Positions 34,975 to 43,815 of a DNA stretch of 64,000 nucleotides are shown one piece after another. Position numbers and translations under genes: made by a program. The stretch is taken from positions 512,066 to 576,065 of the forward strand of contig NZ_WASO01000014.1 in assembly GCF_009712605.1 (NCBI RefSeq), given 5' to 3'. The stretch is from Paludibacter sp. Lineage in GTDB: Bacteria > Bacteroidota > Bacteroidia > Bacteroidales > Paludibacteraceae. The first letter of the stretch is position 1; every line of letters starts with the position of its first letter. The notes under the pieces were generated by a model. That model saw nothing but the letters and a program-made list of their open reading frames with translations, was not told the DNA's origin and made no database searches.

Positions 34975-35775
34975 TCAATGAGTTACTTTCACTTCGCCAA
35001 GCATCGCTCTGTTGTGACCCGAAAGAGTTACTGTTTTGGTCAATGTTACATATCCGCTGTCAACCGGCATAAATTTAACCGTGTATGAACCAGGGACAAA
35101 TCCGTTTAACTTGAAATAATTCATCCGGAGCGTATCCGAGAGAGTAGAAATCGTATCCGTTCCGTTGACCACAAACACCTTGGTGAGTAATTTACGCGGT
35201 AAAATAAAGCCCTCGATGCTTTGTGTACATTCCATTATAAAGCCTCTCATCTTAGGAATCAGAATATAATTTCCACTTCTGTCTCTGATGATAGAACGTG
35301 CAATATCGAAGTCGAGCATAATACTGTAGCTACCGGTCGGAGCCGTTTCCCATGCTTTGACTACCAAAGAGCTATCACTTTTAGAAGGAATGATCAACTG
35401 TTTGGTGGTACCATCAGACAAAACTACCGAATTGTTTTTACCCAAAACAAAACGAATATGACGTACCGTTTCGCCACTTGGAATATTGATTTTTGAGAGC
35501 AGCGCACTGTCGCCGTTCGCCAGCATTTTGATGTTATAAACAGCTTCGGTAAAAGTCGCATCTTTCCAGATAGAATCCTTTCCGATATACTGAATCGCTT
35601 TGACATCAAGATTTACTGACTTATAGCGAAGCCAGGGCATATCCGGACGATGAAACATCGGATCGTCGGTCAGATAAACTGACACTGTTCGTGCGCCAGG
35701 CTCATTCACCGTATTGGTACACGATGTTACGAGCAAAGTGGCCGCAAAGGCCATGAAAAATAACAACTTCTTCAT
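34975..35775 (-). CDS. DUF4382 lipoprotein
   Basis: 266 residues from ATG 35773-35775. The lipoprotein signal ends in LLVTSC (Cys18). A DUF4382 domain follows (~30-165): RTVSVYLTDDP...SVNLDVKAIQYIG, then INIPSGETVRHIRFVLGKNN and SIMLDFDIARSI. An Ig/CNA-like beta domain closes the protein (FKLNGFVPGSYTVKFMPVDS). DUF4382 proteins are outer-surface or periplasmic lipoproteins with no known activity. The first DUF4382 strand pattern resembles carbohydrate-binding folds. Confidence 0.82.
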   Translation of the reverse strand: MKKLLFFMAFAATLLVTSCTNTVNEPGARTVSVYLTDDPMFHRPDMPWLRYKSVNLDVKAIQYIGKDSIWKDATFTEAVYNIKMLANGDSALLSKINIPSGETVRHIRFVLGKNNSVVLSDGTTKQLIIPSKSDSSLVVKAWETAPTGSYSIMLDFDIARSIIRDRSGNYILIPKMRGFIMECTQSIEGFILPRKLLTKVFVVNGTDTISTLSDTLRMNYFKLNGFVPGSYTVKFMPVDSGYVTLTKTVTLSGHNRAMLGEVKVTH

Positions 35776-35991
35776 AAATGTTACTTTTAGATGTGTTTTA
35801 CTGAAATTTAAAATGTATCGCCGATAATAATTTCTTAAATAACGCAGCAAATTTCGCGTGTATTGTGTTGTTTTGTTCTTTGCTCATACCGTTTTTATAC
35901 TATTTCAGAACATTTAGCAAGTGAACTATCACTCTACAAATAAACACTTTGCATAAATATTAGAAAATCTCATAAACGAAATAAATGTAAC

Positions 35992-36024
35992 TTTGAAAAT
36001 TACCGGTAAAATCCGCTATTTTTG
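35992..36024 (+). promoter_or_regulatory. Promoter of the polysaccharide deacetylase gene
   Basis: TTTG (35992-35995) and TATTTTTG (36017-36024) are 21 nt apart and match the Bacteroidota -33/-7 consensus well. The start codon is 22 nt downstream. Confidence 0.65.
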
Positions 36025-36046
36025 TCCTAATTAAAGTCTTCGTACA

Positions 36047-36883
36047 ATGCATAAATCGATCCTTTCTGTTATCTTAATCCTGCTCGCAGGATGTTTCATT
36101 GTATCTTGTAACCGTAGTGCCGGTAGTAACTCATCCTCTGCGCCTCTATCGCCGCAAAGTCACCAGTCTCAAAACAAGACCATCAATAGTGCTTCCGAAA
36201 TACTTGCTAAACAGGAAGTACCTGTTCTTTGCTACCATCGCATTGAAGACGGGCGCAAAGATGATTACACGGTTAGTCCTGCTCAATTCGAAGCTCAGAT
36301 CAGTGCGCTGGCTGACAGCGGTTATCATGCCATTTTACCCGATCAGCTGTATGAATACCTGGCACATAATGAGAAATTGCCATCAAAACCGGTGATGATT
36401 ACCTTTGACGATTCGCGTGTGGAGCATGCTCTGATTGCGGCTCCCGTACTCGAAAAACATGGTTTCAGGGGTGTATTCTTCATCATGACGATAACTTACA
36501 ACAAGAAGAACTACATGAGCAAGGAGCAGATCGCTCAACTGGCCAAGGCAGGTCACACCGTCGGATTGCACACCTGGGATCATACCATGGTCACCAAATA
36601 CAAGGAAGCGGCTGATTGGAAGAAAGAAGTTACCGATCCGAAAAAAGGACTGGAAGGAATTACTGGCAAGCCGGTAGAATATTTTGCCTATCCTTACGGA
36701 ATATGGAACCATCAGGCTGCAGAGGAGTTACACAAGCAAATGAAGCTCTCGTTTACACTGATTTCAAAACGTGATTCCGTTTATCCACTGCAAACTGTCA
36801 GAAGAATGGTTGCTCCGGCCTGGACACCTCAGGGTTTGATTAAGGCTATGCAAAAGACTTTTGAGAAGAAAGAGAAGATGTAA
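36047..36883 (+). CDS. Polysaccharide deacetylase (NodB family) lipoprotein
   Basis: 278 residues with a lipoprotein signal (Cys at FIVSC, residue ~21). The NodB domain spans ~55-270. The catalytic motif 1 is MITFDDSRVEH (TFDDS, where most members have TFDDG), and the metal-binding motif 2 is HTWDH (HTxxH). YFAYPYGIWNHQAAEEL and MKLSFTLISKRDSVYPLQT match later motifs. Likely removes N- or O-acetyl groups from peptidoglycan or an exopolysaccharide such as PNAG. It has its own promoter. Confidence 0.88.
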   Translation: MHKSILSVILILLAGCFIVSCNRSAGSNSSSAPLSPQSHQSQNKTINSASEILAKQEVPVLCYHRIEDGRKDDYTVSPAQFEAQISALADSGYHAILPDQLYEYLAHNEKLPSKPVMITFDDSRVEHALIAAPVLEKHGFRGVFFIMTITYNKKNYMSKEQIAQLAKAGHTVGLHTWDHTMVTKYKEAADWKKEVTDPKKGLEGITGKPVEYFAYPYGIWNHQAAEELHKQMKLSFTLISKRDSVYPLQTVRRMVAPAWTPQGLIKAMQKTFEKKEKM

Positions 36884-36934
36884 TTAACTGTAGAGAATTG
36901 GAGGGAATATCAGAAGACACTGTATATTAAACTA

Positions 36935-37083
36935 TCAAACCCCTCCGCTTCGCTCGTCCCCTTTATCTAAAGGGGACAGCACTGTTCGCTGAGTTTTAGC
37001 TCTATTCTACGACTTATTGCTACAATCGCAGATTGATATCCCATTGATCTCAAGAGGAGTACCCGACAGGGGGTAGGGTTTGA
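36935..37083. repeat. Dispersed palindromic element
   Basis: The ends TCAAACCCC and AGGGTTTGA are inverted, and inside is a strong hairpin (GTCCCCTTTA-tc-TAAAGGGGAC, 36956-36977). Between the deacetylase and Nudix genes there is no ORF. It resembles the noncoding dispersed repeats of Bacteroidota. Confidence 0.5.
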
Positions 37084-37087
37084 CTCG

Positions 37088-37756
37088 TCAGTTTATTATT
37101 CTTTCTATTTTTCGGGCTACTTCGTGGACAATGCGGGCAGTGATTCCCCAAATTACACCTTCGTGGGTTTTATACACCAATACTTTGTAGAGATAATTTC
37201 CCCAAGGATTTTTATAGATAGCCGGTAACCCAAGTTCTTCCACAGGCAATAGAACTATTTCTTTACCGCTTTTGTCGTCGACAGTGGTAGGATGCACCTC
37301 AATTTTTACGTTATACCGATCCGGTTGATTGGCAAGGAAATAGGTAACGGGAAGAGTAATTACCCGTTCCACTTCGCTCTCGTTTACGGCAAGCTCTTCT
37401 AAACTGACATCCGCAATACCAACAAAGGCATCTACTGTCACTCCCATCGGAGCCACCAGCGTATTGATTCGGCCAATGATTTCAATTTTGTCTGCCGGAA
37501 TACCCATCTCTTCGTAGGTTTCGCGCAAAGCAACCTGTTCCAGCGATGTATCTGTTTCGTCTATTTTGCCGCCCGGAAAACAAATTTCGCCGGGCTGCCG
37601 AATATTGGCGGCACGCTTCTGAAACACAAAATGGTATTCACCGTTTATCGGCATGAGAAGCACCAGTACTACCGAGTTGAAGTATTCTTCTTTTCCGTGA
37701 ATACCTTCTTCAAAACCCAACTGTTCTTTTATCCTGTTGAAATCTTCAATAACCAT
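37088..37756 (-). CDS. Nudix hydrolase, CoA pyrophosphatase type
   Basis: 222 residues with a central Nudix domain. The Nudix box region is PGGKIDETDTSLEQVALRET then YEEMGIPADKIEIIG. The flanking VVLVLLMPINGEYHFVFQKR and CFPGGK sequences match the NudL/CoA-diphosphatase branch. It should cleave CoA or its derivatives to phosphopantetheine and 3',5'-ADP. It has a single-gene layout. Confidence 0.82.
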   Translation of the reverse strand: MVIEDFNRIKEQLGFEEGIHGKEEYFNSVVLVLLMPINGEYHFVFQKRAANIRQPGEICFPGGKIDETDTSLEQVALRETYEEMGIPADKIEIIGRINTLVAPMGVTVDAFVGIADVSLEELAVNESEVERVITLPVTYFLANQPDRYNVKIEVHPTTVDDKSGKEIVLLPVEELGLPAIYKNPWGNYLYKVLVYKTHEGVIWGITARIVHEVARKIERIIN

Positions 37757-37901
37757 ATCCGTATCGTTATTCCGGCCTGAACAATAGTCGCACAGACCTA
37801 TTCTTACGCTTCCCCAAATCTAACTATTTTATGGAAGAATCGTTCCTTGTTTCTGCAAAAAATGGTTACCGAATCAATTTTCCGAACTCGCAAACAGTGA
37901 A

Positions 37902-38924
37902 TTATTGATACTGAATATAAATCGGCTTGGGGCGCAGGTTGATCAGCTCCGGCGGTGTCAGCATGTGATGCGGAGGATTTTTGATATCATTTTTGTAGAA
38001 TAATTTGAAGCCCGTAAACTGCACCGGTTCACGGAAGATATACTGACGATAAGTGTCATATTTCAGGTAAGGAGCGCCCCACCCGTCCATGTTCATTATC
38101 ATCTGAACTTCCTGATGGTGTTTGATTTGCTTGTAGTTGGTCACCATGCCCTGTGTAAAGCGGTGTACAATCAGAATTTTCGGCGGAAGGTTGTATTGCT
38201 TGACCAGATCGGCCAGATATTCCGAACAGTAATTGACATCTTCAGCATCGAACGTTCCTATCTTTTTACCCGGCAAACTACCATCTTTCATAGAAAATTC
38301 AGGGTCAATAGCCAAATGTACGTGCGGCATTTTCAGGTATTTTTCCAGCAAAGGCACTTCATCTTTCAGGTGACTGAGCGCCACCTGTATATCCAGAAAT
38401 ACAATGGCGTTGCCCATTTTTGCAATAGTCAGCGCAGAGTCAATTTGATGGGCAGGCATCCGCATACGGTATTTCCCGTCCTTGCCGGGATTACCCTGAG
38501 CCACTACCGCTATGTAGTGAATTGCCGGTATTACAGGAGTTGACGGATCGACAGCTTCCCAGGCTTTCATCTCTTTGCGCAACATCGTCCACATCGTGTC
38601 CGGAGCATATTCGCCCAGCACGCCCATGCGCTTTGAATAGAGATTACCATAATAAGCCACAATACGATTATACGGCAAAATAGCTCCTTTCATGGGATAA
38701 GACAAATGTTTCACCGGCCATCTTCCGGTAGTGTCGCCGTTTGCCAGCACCGCCAGTTTCTTGTTGTAAGCTATGGAGTCAACCGGTTCCTGCTTTTTCG
38801 GTGCCGCATCCGACAAGCCATTCTTATCGGCATTGCCTGCTACAGGAGTAGATTTGCCTGACTGTGTGCATCCGCTCAACACAATTGCCGATGCCATGAT
38901 AATAGAAAGGAGGTAATTTCGCAT
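37902..38924 (-). CDS. Lipoprotein with a probable TIM-barrel glycosidase-like domain
   Basis: 340 residues from ATG 38922-38924; the lipoprotein signal ends in LSGC (Cys18). After a polar linker, a compact domain shows alternating beta strands and helices: ILPYNRIVAYYGNLYSKRMG, HYIAVVAQGN, VHLAIDPEFSM, ILIVHRFTQGMV and VQMIMNMDGWG. Conserved acidic residues follow strands, as in TIM-barrel glycoside hydrolases. I do not recognise a specific family, so no substrate is given. Confidence 0.6.
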   Translation of the reverse strand: MRNYLLSIIMASAIVLSGCTQSGKSTPVAGNADKNGLSDAAPKKQEPVDSIAYNKKLAVLANGDTTGRWPVKHLSYPMKGAILPYNRIVAYYGNLYSKRMGVLGEYAPDTMWTMLRKEMKAWEAVDPSTPVIPAIHYIAVVAQGNPGKDGKYRMRMPAHQIDSALTIAKMGNAIVFLDIQVALSHLKDEVPLLEKYLKMPHVHLAIDPEFSMKDGSLPGKKIGTFDAEDVNYCSEYLADLVKQYNLPPKILIVHRFTQGMVTNYKQIKHHQEVQMIMNMDGWGAPYLKYDTYRQYIFREPVQFTGFKLFYKNDIKNPPHHMLTPPELINLRPKPIYIQYQ

Positions 38925-38983
38925 AAAAAGAGATATTCTGTTGATTTGAACGAGTGCCGGTAATCTATTCACCAAACACAACA

Positions 38984-39025
38984 ATACCCGCCGTATACGC
39001 TGAATGCAATTTGCAAGGCGGGTAT
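38984..39025 (-). terminator. Terminator of the cytidylate-kinase-like gene
   Basis: ATACCCGCC pairs with GGCGGGTAT; on the minus strand the stem is followed by a T-rich TTGTTGTGTTT. Confidence 0.5.
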
Positions 39026-39071
39026 CACTTGTCAACAAAGATAACAAGAAGTTATTTTACCTCCAAACAGG

Positions 39072-39701
39072 CTACGAATGAACCATGATTACATAATTGA
39101 GAATGAGTTCCACTGCATTGTCCACTCCGGTCTTGCCTGTGTCGATGCAAAGATCGAACTGGCGGGCATCATGCCATTTATTACCTGTAAACGTTTCAAT
39201 GTAGTTTCCCCTTTCCTTGTCGTTTTTTTCTATCATTTCGAGAGCTTCCTTGTCGGTCATGCCTGTCTGACGGGCAATGCGATCCACACGGTAAGCTTTG
39301 TCGGCATGGAGATAAACCGTAATTACATTGGGATGATCTTTCAGAATATAATATCCGCAACGCCCAATAATTACTGAGGCTTGCTCCTTTGCAATGTGTT
39401 GGATAATATCGCTTTCTACCTTGAAAATTTCTCCCGTAGTGGTGATACGCATATCGGGAGGGAGAGGGGCATCGGATGCCAGAGCATTCAATTGAAAGAA
39501 TGACTTCCAGAACGATTGAATTTTCTCATCCTTTTCGTCAATCTCTTTTTCCACGACGGAGAGTCGTTGCGCCGCCCGGCTGATAATCTCGCGATCGACA
39601 TAACGGATATTCAGCTTTGCGGCCACCTGCTGACCAATGACTGCTCCTCCGCAGCCCAACTGACGGCTAATGGTAATGATTAATGGTATAGACGCTTTCA
39701 T
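39072..39701 (-). CDS. Cytidylate kinase-like protein
   Basis: 209 residues of the cytidylate-kinase-2 P-loop family. The Walker-A-like loop is ISRQLGCGGAVIGQQVA (~9-25), where the usual GxxGxGKS is altered to GCGGAVIG. IRYVDREIISRAAQRL, VIIGRCGYYILKDHPNVITV and RDIARQTGMT-like sequences follow (residues ~115-150). It probably phosphorylates a nucleotide or nucleotide-like substrate, but the family is poorly characterised and distinct from the essential Cmk. Confidence 0.8.
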   Translation of the reverse strand: MKASIPLIITISRQLGCGGAVIGQQVAAKLNIRYVDREIISRAAQRLSVVEKEIDEKDEKIQSFWKSFFQLNALASDAPLPPDMRITTTGEIFKVESDIIQHIAKEQASVIIGRCGYYILKDHPNVITVYLHADKAYRVDRIARQTGMTDKEALEMIEKNDKERGNYIETFTGNKWHDARQFDLCIDTGKTGVDNAVELILNYVIMVHS

Positions 39702-39818
39702 GGTGTGTTGCCTCCTTTCGGTTTTGTTGTCAATTTACGGTGAAAATATACAACAAAAAGAGGCAAATTATCATTGTAGACCAAATAATTATCAAACGAC
39801 CACGTCAATTGTCCGCAT

Positions 39819-39850
39819 CAGAATTTACAGAATGATTGAATTAACAGAAT
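39819..39850 (+). repeat. Left inverted repeat of the GxxExxY module
   Basis: A 32-nt sequence beginning CAGAATTTACAGAATGATTG is repeated in inverted form at 41248-41279 with two mismatches. It lies outside the stop codon of the 268-residue ORF. Confidence 0.7.
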
Positions 39851-39919
39851 TCAGGCATTAATGACTTGCTACTGGACGAATTCTTTCGTAGAGAAAAACC
39901 AATTGCACGGAAAGAGGAG

Positions 39920-40726
39920 TCACAATGTAAGTTTAGCCAACATAACAATAACTGGAATAAATAAGCCTACAAGAAAAAATACTAAGCAACCTTTGTTTTT
40001 GGTTTGTTGCACATATTGGCTTTCTAATTTTTGCTTTATACTTTTCGTTTTCATAATTCCAAATTCATTATGTAAATATTCTGCAACTTTTTTATAGGCA
40101 ATTGTATTTATGGATGAAACAGATCCTCTATCTAACAAATCACCATCATTGTCAACATAATTTACAACACCAAATTGAGTAAGATCATCTCCAATATATT
40201 TTTTCATGGACTTTAAAAACTGTTCATCAGTTATATTTACTTTTGCAAATTCATAAAATTTCTCTTTATATCTATGTGTTTCCAAATTAGTATGTTTATC
40301 ATCTGACAACCATTTATATATAGAAAAAGCAAAATATGCAATTTGGTCTTCGTTTTCCAATTTTTTAAATATCAGTGTTCTTAGGGTTTTGTCACCTATA
40401 TATTTGTTGAAAATAACATTCTTGTTTTTTGCAAAAGTAATTAGACCTAAATCTGGAATATCCGAATCATCATTTTTTTTATTTTCAATTAAAGTCGATA
40501 AATCTTCAATTGTAAAAGATTCAGGAAAACTTACGCCCAAATCTTTTGCATAAGCAAACCTTCTGTCATCTGGTTGTATTTGCTTCTCTTCAATTCTGAC
40601 TATATCATTTATATCCATTTCTCTTGCTAAAGCGATCGCTTTTTCACTTGAGATTGCGTATAGGCATATTTTCTTTTCTCTCTTTGTCTCTTTTTTGAAG
40701 ATAATGTTGAAGCTTTTCACTTTCAT
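39920..40726 (-). CDS. Uncharacterised protein with C-terminal membrane helix
   Basis: 268 residues. The N-terminal ~45 residues (KKICLYAISSEKAIALAREM DIND) look like a small alpha/beta domain, the middle is helical and charged (YIGDKTLRTLIFKKLENEDQ), and one transmembrane helix closes it (~251-266, CLVFFLVGLFIPVIVML). It is AT-rich. It lies with the GxxExxY gene between two inverted repeats. I do not recognise it. Confidence 0.55.
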   Translation of the reverse strand: MKVKSFNIIFKKETKREKKICLYAISSEKAIALAREMDINDIVRIEEKQIQPDDRRFAYAKDLGVSFPESFTIEDLSTLIENKKNDDSDIPDLGLITFAKNKNVIFNKYIGDKTLRTLIFKKLENEDQIAYFAFSIYKWLSDDKHTNLETHRYKEKFYEFAKVNITDEQFLKSMKKYIGDDLTQFGVVNYVDNDGDLLDRGSVSSINTIAYKKVAEYLHNEFGIMKTKSIKQKLESQYVQQTKNKGCLVFFLVGLFIPVIVMLAKLTL

Positions 40727-40849
40727 AATGTTGATTTGTCTATAAATAATATATCTTTCTGAATATTACATCCTACACATAAAGGCATATAATACTGTCA
40801 ATTTACACATCAATTAGCTTTCTAAAGTATAATTTGCAGAATTCGTGCA

Positions 40850-41224
40850 TTAGCGAAAATGCTGATTAAAGATCAATTTATACTGCAAGCTTGTGGCTCC
40901 AAAGTTGATTAACAATCCCTTTGCAAAGTTATATGCCACAACGTAGTTCTTTGCCTGTGCCAGATGCACATCTTCAAGGTTAATCATCGCTTTTAACTCA
41001 ACAATCACCTTATTTTCAACAACAAAATCTGCTCTACGGGTACCGACATTGATTCCATCGTAAAAGATACTTTGCTCTTTTTCTCTTTCAAAGTCCAAGC
41101 CTGCCCGTCTCAACTCAATGGCAAGACAGCGTTGGTAAATAACTTCCTGAAAGCCATTTCCCAAAGCATTATGAACTTTAATAGCACAACCAATAATAGT
41201 ATAGGTCAATTGATCTTTTTCCAT
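40850..41224 (-). CDS. GxxExxY protein
   Basis: 124 residues with the name-giving motif GFQEVIY (~23-29), preceded by IIGCAIKVHNALGNG. The later RRADFVVENKVIVELKA and KNYVVAYNFAKGLLINFGA resemble a PD-(D/E)XK-type nuclease core (D, ExK). The family is widespread but uncharacterised, and the fold suggests nucleic acid cleavage. A third copy of the local repeat, AATTTGCAGAATTC, overlaps its stop codon. It lies in the module bracketed by inverted repeats. Confidence 0.85.
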   Translation of the reverse strand: MEKDQLTYTIIGCAIKVHNALGNGFQEVIYQRCLAIELRRAGLDFEREKEQSIFYDGINVGTRRADFVVENKVIVELKAMINLEDVHLAQAKNYVVAYNFAKGLLINFGATSLQYKLIFNQHFR

Positions 41225-41247
41225 TAATCAGTATTTATTTTGAACTC

Positions 41248-41279
41248 ATTCTGTAAATTCAATCATTCTGCAAATTCTG
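41248..41279 (-). repeat. Right inverted repeat of the GxxExxY module
   Basis: The inverted copy of the 39819-39850 sequence, with two mismatches over 32 nt, on the other side of the GxxExxY gene. Confidence 0.7.
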
Positions 41280-41510
41280 CTTCTGACAGTTGCAAACTAC
41301 AGACACTCACCATGAACAGTTCCATTTTCGCTTCAAATCTACAAATTTCTTTTTACAAATATCTATTTTTAGTTAATAATATTTTCAACAACAAGAAGAA
41401 ACATCGTTTTCTTATCTTTTTTCGGATATGCCTGAAATCAGACTTCTTTTCAAGCAAAAATTGCCGGTTTGCGATTATAAATTATCACTGCATCTTTAGA
41501 AAATAAAGCG

Positions 41511-41518
41511 TAAATTTG
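41511..41518 (+). promoter_or_regulatory. Putative nudC -7 element
   Basis: TAAATTTG matches TAnnTTTG and lies 48 nt upstream of the ATG at 41567. This argues for the later start rather than the longer frame. Confidence 0.4.
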
Positions 41519-41566
41519 CACTCTACTCCGGGGCAAATCGTCGCCCCTGCAAATTCTATTATCAGT

Positions 41567-42400
41567 ATGATTCAGGACATATTTCCGCACCGCTTCGACA
41601 ACCATTTTGTAGCCGGCAAAACAATAGAAGACAAAGACTTCGTTCTTCATTACAAAGACAATACGCTGTTACTGAAAAGCGACAACAACGGTCTCGAGCT
41701 TCCGCAGAAAAAAGATTTCACCAACATCACCGACCAAACGGAGGCTACCTTTTTATTCACCCTTAACGAGGTGTCGTGTTTTCTTGTGTGGGATGCTCCA
41801 TCGGCAAAAGAATCAGACATCACCTATCAGGAGATTAATTTCTTCCGTACCGCCAGCCGTAAAGAGGTGGCCTGGGTCGGCGTGGTGGGCTATCACCTGC
41901 GCAACTGGTATGCCGAACATCGTTTTTGCGGCAAATGCGGGACCAAAACCGTACACAAATCCGACGAACGGGCAATGATGTGCCCTGCATGTCACACGCT
42001 ATTCTTTCCGAAAATTTCACCGGCCATTATCGTTGCCATCACTTCCGGAGATAAAATTCTTTTGGCACACAACGCCAATTTCAAACCCGGATGGTTCTCA
42101 CTGATTGCCGGATATGCCGATGTGGGCGAAACGCTGGAAGAGACCGTGCGCCGGGAAGTGAAAGAGGAAGTAGGACTCGATGTGAAGAACATTCGGTACT
42201 ACACCAGTCAGCCCTGGCCGTTGTCGGGGTCGGTAATGGTAGGTTTCACAGCCGAAGCCGACGAAAACCAGCCGATAGTCATCGATCAGAACGAAATTGC
42301 CGAAGCTGCCTGGTACACCCGCGGCAACCTGCCTGACCACCCCACCAATGTGAGTGTAGGCGGTGAATTGATAGAGAAGTTTGAAAAGGGAGAATTGTAA
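41567..42400 (+). CDS. nudC: NAD(H) pyrophosphatase / decapping enzyme
   Basis: 277 residues. An N-terminal domain is followed by a zinc ribbon (FCGKCG...MCPACH, two CxxC pairs; ~122-147), then the Nudix box (GYADVGETLEETVRREVKEE). The NudC-specific motif follows as SQPWPLSGSVMVGF, where most members have SQPWPFPxS. NudC hydrolyses NADH to NMNH and AMP and removes NAD caps from RNA. I use ATG 41567. Confidence 0.88.
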   Translation: MIQDIFPHRFDNHFVAGKTIEDKDFVLHYKDNTLLLKSDNNGLELPQKKDFTNITDQTEATFLFTLNEVSCFLVWDAPSAKESDITYQEINFFRTASRKEVAWVGVVGYHLRNWYAEHRFCGKCGTKTVHKSDERAMMCPACHTLFFPKISPAIIVAITSGDKILLAHNANFKPGWFSLIAGYADVGETLEETVRREVKEEVGLDVKNIRYYTSQPWPLSGSVMVGFTAEADENQPIVIDQNEIAEAAWYTRGNLPDHPTNVSVGGELIEKFEKGEL

Positions 42401-42440
42401 AACTAAGCGGCCATTCTTCTCCGTATTTTCAGAATAATCA

Positions 42441-42448
42441 GTAAATTT
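42441..42448 (+). promoter_or_regulatory. Putative trpS -7 element
   Basis: TAAATTTG, a TAnnTTTG match, about 90 nt upstream of the trpS start. Confidence 0.35.
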
Positions 42449-42538
42449 GCGAAAGCATTCGGCAGCGTGCTGAAGCAGCCGGAACAACACAGAATGAAAA
42501 TTATAACTTCCTAAAATACAAAGAAAAACAACATCAAT

Positions 42539-43624
42539 ATGTCGGATACAGAAAAAATGGAACTGGGAACCTACGAGGCTACCGTTGAGAGAAGCAGAAA
42601 ACTGGAAGAGGATTTAAGCGTACATCCCGAAAAATACCGTGTACTTACCGGCGACCGTCCCACCGGCCGTCTGCACATCGGTCACCTTTTCGGCTCGTTG
42701 CAAAACCGCGTACGCCTGCACAACCTGGGCGTTGAAACCTTTATCGTCATTGCCGATTACCAGGTGCTTACCGACCGCGATTCATTCGATAAAATTTCCG
42801 AGAACGTCCGTCAGTTGACCCTTGATTATCTGGCAGCCGGCATCGATCCTACCGACGGCAAGACCTTCATCTTCCCTCACAGCTACGTTCCCGAATTGAA
42901 CCAGCTGCTGCTTCCGTTCCTTACGCTGGTATCCAACGCCGAACTCAACCGTAACCCGACGGTAAAAGAAGAAATTCAGGCTTCGGGCTTAAAGAGCATC
43001 AACGCCGGAATGTACACATACCCCGTTCACCAGGCCGCCGACATTCTTTTCTGCAAAGGAAACGTGGTTCCGGTCGGCAAAGATCAGTTGCCTCACTTAG
43101 AGCTGACCCGCGTAATTGCCCGTCGCTTCAACGATAAATTTGCGCCCAACAATCCTGTATTTTCCGAACCGCAACCGCTATTGAGCAAGTCACCAATGAT
43201 TCTCGGTCTGGACGGCGGACAGAAGATGAGCAAGAGCCGCAACAACGCCATTATGCTGAGCGCCACCGAAGACGAAACGGCTGCTTTGATCAAAAAAGCC
43301 AAGACTGACGCGGAACGTTTCATCACCTACGAACCCGAACGTCGTCCCGAGATTGCCAATCTCTTATCACTGATCTCTATGTGCACGGGCGAAACACCGG
43401 AAGCCGTCGCAGCAAAAATCGGTGACGGAGGCGGAGGACAACTCAAAAAGATGCTCACCGAATCGATCAACGAATACCTGCGCCCCTTCCGCCAGAAACG
43501 TATCGAACTGGAATCCAATATGGATTACGTACGTCAGGTGATACTCAATGGCGCACAAAAGGCAAGAGAAGTGGGAACCGCCACCCTCGAAGAGGTTCGC
43601 GCTGCAATGAATATGAAGATCTGA
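42539..43624 (+). CDS. trpS: Tryptophan-tRNA ligase
   Basis: 361 residues of class I aminoacyl-tRNA synthetase. The HIGH-like motif is TGRLHIGHL (~42-50) and the KMSKS motif KMSKSRNN (~226-233). NAELNRNPTVKEE and YPVHQAADILFCKGN are characteristic of TrpRS. It charges tRNA-Trp. GC content is a little higher than in the neighbouring accessory region. A terminator follows closely. Confidence 0.96.
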   Translation: MSDTEKMELGTYEATVERSRKLEEDLSVHPEKYRVLTGDRPTGRLHIGHLFGSLQNRVRLHNLGVETFIVIADYQVLTDRDSFDKISENVRQLTLDYLAAGIDPTDGKTFIFPHSYVPELNQLLLPFLTLVSNAELNRNPTVKEEIQASGLKSINAGMYTYPVHQAADILFCKGNVVPVGKDQLPHLELTRVIARRFNDKFAPNNPVFSEPQPLLSKSPMILGLDGGQKMSKSRNNAIMLSATEDETAALIKKAKTDAERFITYEPERRPEIANLLSLISMCTGETPEAVAAKIGDGGGGQLKKMLTESINEYLRPFRQKRIELESNMDYVRQVILNGAQKAREVGTATLEEVRAAMNMKI

Positions 43625-43645
43625 TAAAACAAGATACTTGTTATG

Positions 43646-43680
43646 AAAGCCCGGAATTTGCAAAGATTCCGGGCTTTTTG
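43646..43680 (+). terminator. Terminator of trpS
   Basis: AAAGCCCGGAAT pairs with ATTCCGGGCTTT around an 8-nt loop, followed by TTG. Downstream at 43739-43758 a 20-nt perfect palindrome (TTCCCGATAG and its complement) lies before the next gene. Confidence 0.75.
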
Positions 43681-43815
43681 TTTGCCCGACTTTCAATTAA
43701 AAAAGAAAATGTAAATTTGTATCAATAATAACGAAGAGTTCCCGATAGCTATCGGGAAATAATCTTTAGCAACATAGAGTTCCATACGTCTATTAAAAAT
43801 TAAAATTATTATCGT

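Noticed and set aside
42091..42490. Overlapping open frames in nudC on both strands
   Set aside because: The Nudix box and zinc ribbon fix the nudC frame; the others are out-of-frame translations.
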